From NCBI RefSeq assembly GCF_000688255.1, contig NZ_JHYS01000016.1:1-64000 (forward strand): 64,000 bases of DNA, written 5' to 3'. Under the pieces are notes generated by a model. It searched no databases and was not told the DNA's origin. It saw only the letters and a program-made list of their open reading frames with translations. A program made the position numbers and the translations under genes. The DNA is from Simplicispira psychrophila DSM 11588 (GTDB lineage Bacteria; Pseudomonadota; Gammaproteobacteria; Burkholderiales; Burkholderiaceae_C). Below, piece after piece: positions 1 to 7,216 of the stretch. Positions within the stretch are counted from its first letter, which is position 1. Each line of letters begins with the position of its first letter.

Positions 1-1
1 C

Positions 2-196
2 AAGGTGGCGGTATCGAACCTGGTGAACAGCCTCAAGGGCGTGTCTAGCCGCCTGCTGCGAAAAGAGCGCCCGGACATTGCCAACAGGTATTGGAAGAAC
101 ATGCTGTGGTCGCCTTCCTACTTTGCCTCGTCCTGTGGTGGTGCTCCCCTTGATGTGATCCGCAGGTATATCGAGCAGCAGCAAACGCCCCACTGA
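2..196 (+). CDS. IS200/IS605-family transposase TnpA, C-terminal part (cut by window edge)
   Basis: The frame is open to the left edge and ends at a TGA, leaving about 64 residues. The text resembles the end of Y1 HUH transposases of the IS200/IS605 group: an N-L-V-N-S-L-K-G helix, S-S-R-L-L, a Y-W...W-S-P-S-Y-F block, and a terminal I-R-R-Y-I-E-Q helix. The Tyr in that last helix (codon 167-169) sits where the family has its single catalytic tyrosine, so the visible part looks intact. The HUH motif lies outside the window. No tnpB follows within 200 bases, which suggests an IS200-type single-gene element. Confidence 0.8.
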   Translation, partial: KVAVSNLVNSLKGVSSRLLRKERPDIANRYWKNMLWSPSYFASSCGGAPLDVIRRYIEQQQTPH

Positions 197-204
197 ATAC
201 CTAT

Positions 205-220
205 GCCCGCTTGCGCGGGC
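205..220 (+). mobile_element. Hairpin at the right end of the IS200/IS605 element
   Basis: GCCCGC-TTGC-GCGGGC is a perfect 6-bp stem starting 8 bases after the transposase stop. IS200/IS605 elements end in subterminal hairpins recognised by TnpA, and this is the natural candidate for the right-end structure. It could equally act as a terminator, although no T-run follows. The cleavage site cannot be fixed without the left end. Confidence 0.5.
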
Positions 221-406
221 AGCGCTATCCTTGCCCGCCCAAATCAGGCGTCTCTGCCTCTAGGCTGCTGCGCAGCCGACTGACTTGGACGGGGCTTGCC
301 GCGCATTTGGTCAGATCATTGCTCATCAGGTTCTCCCGGTGGGGGTTGACGCGAGATTGCGTCTTCCGGAGGAGCACCTTATGGCCCCGGCGTGGGGGCG
401 GGGCGT

Positions 407-655
407 CTATTTGTAAAACACCTCGACCCGCCCCTTGAGCGTCAGCAGCAACGGCTGGCCCTTGCGGTCGCGCGTTTTGCCGGCGGGCACTTTGATCCAA
501 CCTTCGCTGACGCAGTACTCCTCGACATCAAAACGCTCCTTGTCATTGAACAGGATGCCGATGTCGTGCTCGAACACGGCGGCAACGTGGTGCGGGCTGC
601 GGGGGTCTACCGACAGGTGGTCTGGCAGGGCGGGACGGGTGGAGGTGTCGGTCAT
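407..655 (-). CDS. DUF3297 family protein
   Basis: An 82-residue acidic/basic protein starting MTDTSTRPALPDHLSVDPRS. It has the conserved family text around D-I-G-I-L-F-N-D-K-E-R and the V-P-A-G-K-T-x-D-R-K-G-x-P-L segment. DUF3297 proteins are short, soluble and functionally uncharacterised. The frame stays open upstream through interspersed repeat copy A, so a longer start is formally possible. The family length (about 80 residues) and its standard N-terminus support the ATG at 655. No operon partner is evident; the AEC gene upstream is in the same direction, about 160 bases away. Confidence 0.8.
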   Translation of the reverse strand: MTDTSTRPALPDHLSVDPRSPHHVAAVFEHDIGILFNDKERFDVEEYCVSEGWIKVPAGKTRDRKGQPLLLTLKGRVEVFYK

Positions 656-760
656 GGATCGCTTGTCGCTGAAGATGGAGAAGCCCCGATTTTCCCGGAT
701 TTGGCGCGGGCCTTGGCAAGAACCCAGGTGGCGCCGCTTCTGCGCTGAATATTTTGGGTA

Positions 761-810
761 TTTTTGGCTTCTAGCGCTTATGCAGCAAGCGCTACTAGCT
801 ATCAAAATAA
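761..810 (+). repeat. Interspersed intergenic repeat, copy A
   Basis: Copy of the window-wide repeat whose core reads approximately CTCTAGCGCTTAT, then about 5 variable bases, then a GCGCTAnnAGCTATCAAAA half. It lies between the AEC gene and the DUF3297 gene. It closely matches copy C (4881-4931) in reverse orientation. The internal AGCGC/GCGCT halves give it weak hairpin potential. Confidence 0.7.
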
Positions 811-816
811 AAGTAT

Positions 817-1770
817 TCACGTCAACAGCGCCACCGCCGCCGAAAAGCTCAGGAACGCCAGCGCCGTAGACACCAGGATGATGTGGGCGATGCGGCCGTT
901 GTGCGCGCCAAAACGCTCGGCCAGCAGCGACACATTGCTGGCGCTGGGCAAGGCCGCCAGCAGCACCAGCACGGTCAGTGCAAACGACGACAGCGGTACG
1001 CCCAGGGCGATGGCCCCCTGCCCCGCCAGCCACACCAGCAGCGGGTGCAGCAGCAACTTGGCCAGCGCAATCGGCACATAGTCGCGCATTAAAACTTGCT
1101 CATGCTGGTTCATTTGCGAACGTGCCAGCACTGCGCCAATGGTGAACAGCGCCACCGGCGAGGCGGCATCGGCCAGCATCGCCACGGTTTTATCGACCGG
1201 CCCGGGCAGCGTCCATTGCAGCGCCGAGGCCAGCGCCCCCAGCGCAATCGACCACGGCATCGGGTTGCTGACCATGCCGCGCAGCGCACGGCGCAGCGCC
1301 ACCGCCACGCCGTGCGTGCCTGCGCTATCGAGCTGCGACAGCGCCACGCACAGCGAGGTGGTGATGACCATGTCCACCGCAATCGTCACGATCACCGGCC
1401 CCGCCGCCTGCGCGCCCAGCAGGGCCACCAGCAGCGGCACGCCCATAAAGCCGGTATTGGGAAACGCCGCCACCAGCGCACCAAACGCGGCATCGTTCCA
1501 GTGGATGCGCGGCCCGCGTGTCAGCCACACCGTGCCGGCCACCATCAGCAGCGCGCACAGCAGATACACACCAGCGACGGCCGGGTCCAGCAACTGCCCA
1601 ATCGGCGTCTGCGCGCCAAAGCGGTACAGCAGGCAAGGCAAGGCAAAAAACAGCACGAACGCGTTCAGCCCCGGAATGGCGGGCAGCGGCAACAGCCGCG
1701 CGCGCGTGGCCAGATAGCCGCACAGCACCAGCGCGAAGAAGGGGAAAGTGATGAGGAGGACGGAGGGCAC
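817..1770 (-). CDS. AEC family transporter (auxin efflux carrier-like permease)
   Basis: About 317 residues with GTG at 1770 as start (MPSVLLITFPFF...). The frame extends further upstream but gives an unlikely Cys/Phe-rich leader encoded by the A-rich tract, and the chosen start gives the usual family length. It shows a dense series of hydrophobic segments (around ten). The family's N-terminal pattern of F-F-x-L-V-L-C-G-Y then L-N-x-F-V-L-F-F-A-L-P is followed by a duplicated C-terminal five-helix half ending near A-S-N-V-S-L-L-A-E-R-F. Members are secondary carriers for organic anions such as malate or malonate. The substrate here is unknown. Confidence 0.85.
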   Translation of the reverse strand: MPSVLLITFPFFALVLCGYLATRARLLPLPAIPGLNAFVLFFALPCLLYRFGAQTPIGQLLDPAVAGVYLLCALLMVAGTVWLTRGPRIHWNDAAFGALVAAFPNTGFMGVPLLVALLGAQAAGPVIVTIAVDMVITTSLCVALSQLDSAGTHGVAVALRRALRGMVSNPMPWSIALGALASALQWTLPGPVDKTVAMLADAASPVALFTIGAVLARSQMNQHEQVLMRDYVPIALAKLLLHPLLVWLAGQGAIALGVPLSSFALTVLVLLAALPSASNVSLLAERFGAHNGRIAHIILVSTALAFLSFSAAVALLT

Positions 1771-1800
1771 GGGGGGAGGTGGGTGGTGTACGCAGCAAAA

Positions 1801-1857
1801 GGCGCTAGCAAAACGCCAGCAAAAACAGCAAAAACAGCAAAAAAAAGCAAAAAGGAC
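1801..1857 (+). repeat. A-rich short tandem tract (CAGCAAAAA-like units)
   Basis: Three near-exact CAGCAAAAA units followed by AAAAGCAAAAAGG, sitting between the start of the AEC gene and the promoter of the toxin-antitoxin pair. It is probably slippage-prone low-complexity DNA. An A-tract upstream of a promoter could act as an UP-like or bent-DNA element. Confidence 0.5.
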
Positions 1858-1890
1858 AGCCACCTTAGTGGCAGTTGCCCAAGCGTGGGG

Positions 1891-1918
1891 TTGACTACAA
1901 TGCAGTCATTGCTATCAA
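1891..1918 (+). promoter_or_regulatory. Promoter with embedded palindromic operator for the FitAB-like pair
   Basis: TTGACT, a 16-base spacer and TATCAA form a sigma70-like promoter ending 16 bases before the antitoxin ATG. The spacer contains CAATG-CAGT-CATTG (1898-1911), a perfect inverted repeat between the -35 and -10. Ribbon-helix-helix antitoxins of the FitA/VapB type bind such repeats and autoregulate, so this is a good operator candidate. The sequence is seen; the role is inferred. Confidence 0.55.
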
Positions 1919-1934
1919 TTCTAAAAGGACGAAT

Positions 1935-2201
1935 ATGGCGACGCTCACGATTCGCAATTTTGATGATGACCTGAAAGCCACCCTGCGGATGCAAGCGGCG
2001 CGCCACGGGCAATCGATGGAAGAAGAGGTGCGCAGCATCTTGCGCCAAGCCTTGACGCAAGCGCCGGTTACGACGGGATTGGGGACACGTTTAGCGGATC
2101 GCTTTGCGGCGGTGAAGGCTGATTTTGCTGTCCCACCCCGGTCGTTGCCGCGCGCGCCGTTGGATTGGGCTGGTCAAGATGAGGCGAGTGAATCCGCATG
2201 A
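1935..2201 (+). CDS. FitA/VapB-like ribbon-helix-helix antitoxin
   Basis: An 88-residue protein. The N-terminus MATLTIRNFDDDLKATLRMQ followed by A-x-R-H-G-Q-S-M-E-E-E-V-R-S-I-L is the standard FitA/StbC-type ribbon-helix-helix fold: a beta strand for DNA binding, then two helices. The C-terminal half, rich in Pro and acidic residues, would wrap the toxin. The ATG at 1935 is preceded by AAAGGAC and by the promoter at 1891-1918; an upstream in-frame ATG at 1875 would start before the promoter. It overlaps the toxin gene by ATGA, so the pair is translationally coupled. Confidence 0.9.
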   Translation: MATLTIRNFDDDLKATLRMQAARHGQSMEEEVRSILRQALTQAPVTTGLGTRLADRFAAVKADFAVPPRSLPRAPLDWAGQDEASESA

Positions 2202-2623
2202 TGCTGCTCGATACCAATGTCTTGTCCGAATTTATGCGGCCAGCGCCGTCGCCCACCGTCGGCGCGTGGCTGGATGCGCAAGATGCCCGCCGGGTCTGGG
2301 TCTGCGCCATCACCCGCGCCGAGATCGAGTTGGGTGTCGCTCTGATGCCCGATGGCCAGCGTAAAACTGGCTTGCAACAAGCGGCCCAAGCGATGTTTGC
2401 GCAAGAATTTGTCGGGCGTTGCCTGCCTTTTGACGGCGCAGCGGCCACTTGTTACGCCCGCATCGTGTCGCTGCGCACTAGGATCGGGCGTCCTATCAGC
2501 GTCGAGGATGCGCAAATTGCAGCGACTGCCGTAGCGCACGGCTTGGTGCTGGCCACCCGCAATGAGCGTGATTTTGAGCAAATAGACGGCTTGGTGGTGG
2601 TCAACCCTTGGCAGGGCCACTGA
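2198..2623 (+). CDS. FitB/VapC-like PIN-domain ribonuclease toxin
   Basis: A 141-residue single PIN domain. The acidic active-site residues are in family positions: Asp5 (L-L-D-T-N-V-L-S-E), Glu42/Glu44 (A-E-I-E-L-G), Asp104 (V-E-D-A-Q-I-A) and Asp125 (T-R-N-E-R-D-F). Toxins of this group are Mg-dependent endoribonucleases held inactive by the partner antitoxin. All catalytic acids are present, so it is probably active. The start overlaps the antitoxin stop (ATGA); a second ATG follows immediately. Confidence 0.92.
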   Translation: MMLLDTNVLSEFMRPAPSPTVGAWLDAQDARRVWVCAITRAEIELGVALMPDGQRKTGLQQAAQAMFAQEFVGRCLPFDGAAATCYARIVSLRTRIGRPISVEDAQIAATAVAHGLVLATRNERDFEQIDGLVVVNPWQGH

Positions 2624-2631
2624 CAACTACG

Positions 2632-2692
2632 TTTTTTAGGTCAAATCAGCCTCTAGCCCTTTATATACCTACGCTAATAGCTATCATTTTTG
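2632..2692 (+). repeat. Interspersed intergenic repeat, copy B
   Basis: Located just after the toxin stop. It shares 35 consecutive identical bases (2633-2667) with copy F (23828-23862), covering TTTTTAGGTCAAATCAGCC and the CTCTAGCCCTTTATATA block. It ends in the conserved AGCTATCA. The strong identity to a copy 21 kb away suggests recent spread or gene conversion. Confidence 0.8.
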
Positions 2693-2785
2693 ATAGATCT
2701 TGTTGGATGGAGTACCACCCAACCTACGGGTGCTTGGCGCTGCTTTCTTCTCTTTTTCTCTTCAGCTTTTTAGACTGCTTCCCCT

Positions 2786-4843
2786 ATGTCCGCTGGCCTC
2801 AACCTCGCACAGCTCCAAGCTGTCCATTACACCGACGGCGCCTGTCTGGTGCTGGCCGGCGCCGGCTCGGGCAAGACGCGGGTGATTACGCACAAAATCG
2901 CCCACCTGATCGCGCAGGGCATGGAGCCCAAGGCCATTGCGGCCATCACCTTCACCAACAAGGCGGCGGCTGAAATGCGCGAGCGCGCCAAGCAGCTGAT
3001 CGGGCGCCAGGCCAAAAATGTGCTGATCTGCACCTTTCACTCGCTCGGCGTGCGGCTGGTGCGCGAAGACGGCAAGCTGCTGGGGCTCAAACCGCAGTTC
3101 AGCATTTTGGACAGCGACGATGTCACCGGCATCATCAAAGACGCCGCCGGTGGCACCACCGACGCGGCGACGGCGCGCCAGTGGCAGTGGACCATCAGCC
3201 TGTGGAAAAACATGGGTCTGAATGCTGAGCAAGCGCTGGCGCAGGCGAAGGACGACCACGAGCGCAGCATCGCCGTGATCATGGCGCGCTACGAGGAGCG
3301 TTTGTCGGCTTACCAAAGCGTCGATTTTGACGACCTGATCAGTCTGCCGCTCAAACTCTTGCGCGACTTTCCCGAGGTGCGCGCCAAGTGGCAGGCGCTG
3401 CTGGGCCATGTGCTGGTCGATGAGTACCAAGACACCAACGCCACGCAATACGATTTGCTGAAACTGCTGGTCGGCGAGCGCGGCCATTTCACGGCGGTGG
3501 GCGACGATGACCAGTCGATTTACGGCTGGCGCGGCGCCACGCTGGACAATTTGAAGAAGCTGCCGGTGGATTTTCCGCAGCTCAAAGTCGTCAAGCTGGA
3601 GCAAAACTACCGCTCCACCAGCGCCATCTTGCGCGCTGCCAACAACGTGATTGGGCCGAATCCGAAACTGTTTCCGAAGACGCTGTTCAGCGAGCTGGGC
3701 GAGGGCGAGCCGGTGCGGGTGGTCGATGCCGACAGCGAGGAGCACGAGGCCGACCGCGCCGTGGCGCGTATCCAAAGCCTGCGCGCTGCTGCCAATCCGC
3801 CGCCCGAGTGGCGCAGTTTTGCCGTGCTGTACCGCGCCAACCACCAGGCTAAACCGTTCGAGAAGGCGCTGCGCCGCGCCAATATTCCGTACAAGGTGTC
3901 GGGCGGACAAAGCTTTTTTGACCGGGCAGAAATCAAGGATTTGTGCGCCTGGTTTCGGCTGTGGATCAACTCGGACGACGATCCGGCGTTTTTGCGCGCC
4001 GTCGGCACGCCCAAGCGCGGCATTGGCCACCAAAGCTTGGCGCAGCTGGGCACGTTTGCGACGCAGCACCACCTGAGTCTGTTTGCTGCGCTGTTCTCGC
4101 CGATGCTGCCGGCCGCTTTGCCCCGCCGCGCGCTGGACAGCCTGCACGAGTTTGGCCGTTATGTGAACGACTTGGAACACCGCGCCCGCCACACGCACGG
4201 TGCGGACGGTGCACGGCTGTTTTTGCTCGACTGGCTGAAAGAAATCGACTACGAAAAGTATTTGTACGACGGCGAGGACAGCGAAAAAGTCGCCGCTGCG
4301 CGCTGGACCAACGTGCTGGAGTTTTGCGACTGGATGAGCCAGCGCGCCGGCGGGCAGATCGACGACAGCGCGGGCAGTGTGGTCACCAAAGAGTCGAAAA
4401 GCCTGCTCGAAGTGGCGCAGACCATTGCGCTGCTCTCGACCATTTCTGAGCGCGAAAAAGACCAGGACATGGTGACACTCTCGACCCTGCACGCCTCCAA
4501 AGGGCTGGAGTGGCCGCATGTGATCCTGGCGGGGGTGACCGAGGGCATGTTGCCGTTCAAGATGGACGACGACGGCGGGCGCGCCAAGGACATCAGCGAA
4601 AGCACCCTGCAACGCTTGCAGGAAGAGCGCCGCCTGATGTATGTCGGTATCACCCGCGCCCAGCGCACGCTGGCCGTGAGTTGGACCAAAAAACGCAAAA
4701 AAGGCCGTGAAATGGTGGCCGCGCAACCCAGCCGTTTCATTGCCGAAATGGCCCTCGACAAAGCCACCGTGCGCGAAGATCCGCGCGAAAAACTCAAGGC
4801 TTTGCGCGCTGAATTTGCTGCCAAGGCGAACAGTTCAAAATAG
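2786..4843 (+). CDS. rep: ATP-dependent DNA helicase Rep (UvrD/Rep superfamily 1)
   Basis: 685 residues, close to E. coli Rep (673), and similar along its whole length. Visible SF1A motifs are Walker A AGAGSGKT (residues 24-31), T-F-T-N-K-A-A motif Ia, Walker B D-E-Y-Q-D-T-N (Asp212-Glu213), G-D-D-D-Q-S-I-Y-G-W-R-G-A motif III, Q-N-Y-R-S motif IV, L-S-T-L-H-A-S-K-G-L-E-W motif V and Y-V-G-I-T-R-A motif VI. It unwinds 3'-5' and helps replication forks pass obstacles. The Rep-type reading rather than UvrD rests on V-L-D/V-D-F-D-D-L-I and the overall alignment. No strong ribosome-binding site precedes the ATG. Confidence 0.93.
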   Translation: MSAGLNLAQLQAVHYTDGACLVLAGAGSGKTRVITHKIAHLIAQGMEPKAIAAITFTNKAAAEMRERAKQLIGRQAKNVLICTFHSLGVRLVREDGKLLGLKPQFSILDSDDVTGIIKDAAGGTTDAATARQWQWTISLWKNMGLNAEQALAQAKDDHERSIAVIMARYEERLSAYQSVDFDDLISLPLKLLRDFPEVRAKWQALLGHVLVDEYQDTNATQYDLLKLLVGERGHFTAVGDDDQSIYGWRGATLDNLKKLPVDFPQLKVVKLEQNYRSTSAILRAANNVIGPNPKLFPKTLFSELGEGEPVRVVDADSEEHEADRAVARIQSLRAAANPPPEWRSFAVLYRANHQAKPFEKALRRANIPYKVSGGQSFFDRAEIKDLCAWFRLWINSDDDPAFLRAVGTPKRGIGHQSLAQLGTFATQHHLSLFAALFSPMLPAALPRRALDSLHEFGRYVNDLEHRARHTHGADGARLFLLDWLKEIDYEKYLYDGEDSEKVAAARWTNVLEFCDWMSQRAGGQIDDSAGSVVTKESKSLLEVAQTIALLSTISEREKDQDMVTLSTLHASKGLEWPHVILAGVTEGMLPFKMDDDGGRAKDISESTLQRLQEERRLMYVGITRAQRTLAVSWTKKRKKGREMVAAQPSRFIAEMALDKATVREDPREKLKALRAEFAAKANSSK

Positions 4844-4863
4844 CGCGCTTTTCCCTGAACGCC

Positions 4864-5337
4864 ATGAAAACTTTACTTACTCTTTTTTTGATAGCTGGTA
4901 GCGCATGTCTGATAAGCGCTAGAGCCCAAAACAACCCCAATTCTGCCGCTATGACCCCCACGCCGACCACCGACAGTAACGCCTGCCCGCAAGCCGCCGA
5001 CATGAACCACCGCCATCTGCAAGGCGTCTGGCATACCGACTTGCCCAGCCACGGCGGCGCCACGGTGCTGCGCCTGGGACAACATCCGGAACTGGCGGGC
5101 AGTGTGCGCGGCACGCTGGAGCGCGCCGGACGCACGGTGCAGGTCACCGGCGATGTGCACGAGGGCGTGCTGACACTGGAGGAGTCGATGGACGGTGAAC
5201 ATATCTCTGCCGCTTGGCTGGGTGATGTCGTTGAGGACCGTTGCGGCAAGGAAATAAGCGGTTTCTGGAGTACCGCCGACGCTGCCCCCGACGCCAGCAT
5301 CCCCTTCGTCCTGCGCAAACAGGCGGTGTGGCAATGA
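4864..5337 (+). CDS. Small exported protein of unknown function, coupled to phospholipase A
   Basis: 157 residues. The N-terminus has a Sec signal peptide: Lys2, a hydrophobic core to about residue 19, and a probable cleavage after A-R-A before Gln. Codons 6-23 of this signal are encoded by interspersed repeat copy C, which is unusual. The mature part has a Pro/Thr-rich linker and then a beta-rich domain (L-Q-G-V-W-H-T-D-L-P through S-G-F-W-S-T-A) with two cysteines. An alternative start at ATG 4951 would remove the signal. The stop overlaps the pldA start (ATGA), which argues for co-translation and a shared envelope role. I do not recognise the domain. Confidence 0.7.
   Translation: MKTLLTLFLIAGSACLISARAQNNPNSAAMTPTPTTDSNACPQAADMNHRHLQGVWHTDLPSHGGATVLRLGQHPELAGSVRGTLERAGRTVQVTGDVHEGVLTLEESMDGEHISAAWLGDVVEDRCGKEISGFWSTADAAPDASIPFVLRKQAVWQ
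4881..4931 (-). repeat. Interspersed repeat, copy C, inside a coding sequence
   Basis: The reverse complement reads TTTTGGGCTCTAGCGCTTAT, then CAGACATGCGCTACCAGCTATC, matching copy A almost throughout. Unlike the other copies it lies within a reading frame, where it encodes the hydrophobic core and cleavage region of the signal peptide of the small protein starting at 4864. Confidence 0.75.
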
Positions 5338-6569
5338 CGCGCGCTGCGCTGGCCTGCGCTACGGCCGTGCTGTGGAGTGCTTTTCCCGCGCTGGTGTCCG
5401 CACAGGAGCTCGCCCCGGCGGCTGCCAGTGCTACCCCAGCGGCGACCAGTACAGCGCTGTCCGACGGCGCTTGGCAATTCTGCACCGCGCTGGGCGCGGA
5501 CAAAGAGGCCCGACTGGCGTGTTTTGACCAGTGGGCACACCAGCAGGCGGCGGGGCTGGCGCCGCAGCCGTCTGGCGCCCTTGTGACCACCCCACCCGCC
5601 TCGGCCAGTGCCTGGGCGCAGGCGGGTCAGCCTGTGCGCATGCCCATGCCGCCGCCGATGGACAACGCCCAGGCACCGCCGGTAATTGCAATCATCAGTC
5701 CCGAGGGCTGCCGCAACCCGCAGTACAGCGACCTGTCACGCTTTTGGGAGCTGGAGAACGGCACCGACTGCGGCACCTTCAGCTTTCGCGGCTACCGGCC
5801 AATTTCGGTGTCGGTGGTCAAGAGCAGCAGCGTCAACCGCCAGCCCGATTCGAGCATCGAAGGCCACACCGCTGCCACACCGATCGACTACCGCAGGATA
5901 GAAAACCGTATCCAGCTGTCGGTGCGCACCAAAATCGCCCAGGGTCTGCTGACCCAGGGCAGCAGCACGCGCAAGGACTCGCTGTGGTTTGGCTACAGCC
6001 AGCAGTCTTCGTGGCAATTGTTCAGCGGCGGCATCTCACGGCCGTTTCGCACCACCGACCACGAGCCCGAGGTGATCTACGTCTACCCAACGGATGCGGA
6101 GCTGCCCGGCGGCTGGCGCCTGCGCTACAGCGGCGTGGGGCTGGTGCACCAGTCCAACGGCCAGAGCCTGCCGCTGTCGCGCAGCTGGAACCGCGTCTAC
6201 CTGATGGCCGGCATGGAACTGGACAAGCGCTGGCGCGTACAGGCACGCGTGTGGCAGCGCATTACTGAAAGCAGCGGCAGCGACGACAACCCGGATATCG
6301 GCTCCTATATCGGCCGGGGCGAACTGTCGGCGTTCTGGAACGCCGACCCGGACAACACTGTCGGCATGACCGTGCGCCACACACTCAAGAGCGGTGGACG
6401 GGGCTCGGCCAAGCTGGAGTGGCTGCAAACGCTGGGCAAAGGCTTTGCCGGCGGCAAGAGCAACCTGCGCCTGCACACCCAACTGTTCAGCGGTTATGGC
6501 GACAGCCTGATCGACTACAACCGCCAGCGCACCGTGCTGAGCGTGGGACTGAGCCTGGTTGATTTTTAA
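5334..6569 (+). CDS. pldA: Outer-membrane phospholipase A (PldA/OMPLA)
   Basis: 411 residues. A signal peptide is cleaved near V-S-A/Q at about residue 23. A Cys-containing N-terminal extension and Pro-rich linker (to about 120) precede the 12-strand beta-barrel phospholipase domain. The catalytic residues are visible as H272-x-S274-N-G and R-S-W-N286; their spacing (2 and 12) is the same as His142/Ser144/Asn156 of E. coli PldA. The enzyme hydrolyses phospholipids that have moved to the outer leaflet. The ATG overlaps the stop of the upstream exported protein. A hairpin terminator follows at 6583. Confidence 0.92.
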   Translation: MTRAALACATAVLWSAFPALVSAQELAPAAASATPAATSTALSDGAWQFCTALGADKEARLACFDQWAHQQAAGLAPQPSGALVTTPPASASAWAQAGQPVRMPMPPPMDNAQAPPVIAIISPEGCRNPQYSDLSRFWELENGTDCGTFSFRGYRPISVSVVKSSSVNRQPDSSIEGHTAATPIDYRRIENRIQLSVRTKIAQGLLTQGSSTRKDSLWFGYSQQSSWQLFSGGISRPFRTTDHEPEVIYVYPTDAELPGGWRLRYSGVGLVHQSNGQSLPLSRSWNRVYLMAGMELDKRWRVQARVWQRITESSGSDDNPDIGSYIGRGELSAFWNADPDNTVGMTVRHTLKSGGRGSAKLEWLQTLGKGFAGGKSNLRLHTQLFSGYGDSLIDYNRQRTVLSVGLSLVDF

Positions 6570-6582
6570 GGTTTATCGGGCC

Positions 6583-6632
6583 AACTGGCCACGGACGCAC
6601 CTTTGGCCAAGGGCGCGTCCGTGCCAGTTTTG
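6583..6632 (+). terminator. Hairpin terminator after pldA
   Basis: AACTGGCCACGGACGC pairs with GCGTCCGTGCCAGTT (15 pairs with one bulge) around a 16-base loop, beginning 14 bases after the pldA stop and followed by a short T-rich TTTTG. The stem is strong but the T-run is short, so it may instead be a stable 3' end. Confidence 0.6.
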
Positions 6633-6791
6633 ACACACATCACAGCCCGTTACCCCGGCGCCGACGCGCTGGGCCAAGATGGCGTAGCAGCCTTGCGTCG
6701 GCAGCATCGGCAATAAACGCCCGCTTCATGCCGCACTTTGCGGCCTTGGCGACGGCCTCTTGGCTGACAATGCTGTTACAGAGGAATAACC

Positions 6792-7184
6792 ATGGACCTG
6801 CAATACCAGCTCAAGGCTGGCAGCTATTACTTGTACGACATGCGCGATACCCCCAGCGCAGTGACAGGCGAGCGCCGCTTCAAGCTTAAGACAGACATGG
6901 TGGCTATCGCCTTTGATGCGCACACTGGCAAAGTGCACCAGCATGGCAACCCTACCCGCATCCAGTCCTGGGCCACCATGACGCGCCGGCGCCTGCGCGC
7001 CGCCGGGGCACAAGAAGAGGCCAACGACATCGTGGTCGTCTCCGGCCCGCTGCCGGTCGAAGAACTGAACAAATGCCTGTGGATCAGCGGCTATGTGCGC
7101 CGCATGTTCCAGCGTCTGGCCACGCTGCCGCACGGCAAACTGCAGCAGCCGCGCACCAGCCCGGCCTATCGGCGCGCGGCCTGA
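6792..7184 (+). CDS. Hypothetical protein, 130 residues
   Basis: Starts MDLQYQLKAGSYYLYD with a good site (AGAGGAATAACC) before the ATG. It is soluble and basic, with no signal peptide, membrane segment or recognisable motif. The middle reads D-M-V-A-I-A-F-D-A-H-T-G-K-V-H-Q-H-G-N-P, then an Arg-rich helix and a hydrophobic strand D-I-V-V-V-S-G-P-L-P. The C-terminus is strongly basic (R-R-M-F-Q-R through Y-R-R-A-A). It lies alone between the pldA terminator and the convergent universal stress gene. Coding is supported by the ribosome-binding site and codon use; the function is unknown. Confidence 0.65.
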   Translation: MDLQYQLKAGSYYLYDMRDTPSAVTGERRFKLKTDMVAIAFDAHTGKVHQHGNPTRIQSWATMTRRRLRAAGAQEEANDIVVVSGPLPVEELNKCLWISGYVRRMFQRLATLPHGKLQQPRTSPAYRRAA

Positions 7185-7216
7185 ACAGCGCTGCCAAACA
7201 GCGCGGTCTGCTCCCG

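Noticed and set aside
384-404. GC-rich inverted repeat after the DUF3297 stop (GCCCCG...CGGGGC)
   Set aside because: No T-run and low sequence complexity; not convincing as a terminator.
2762-4726. A 654-codon frame antisense to rep
   Set aside because: It mirrors a clear helicase gene; the length comes from high GC and codon bias. No family text, no start signal.
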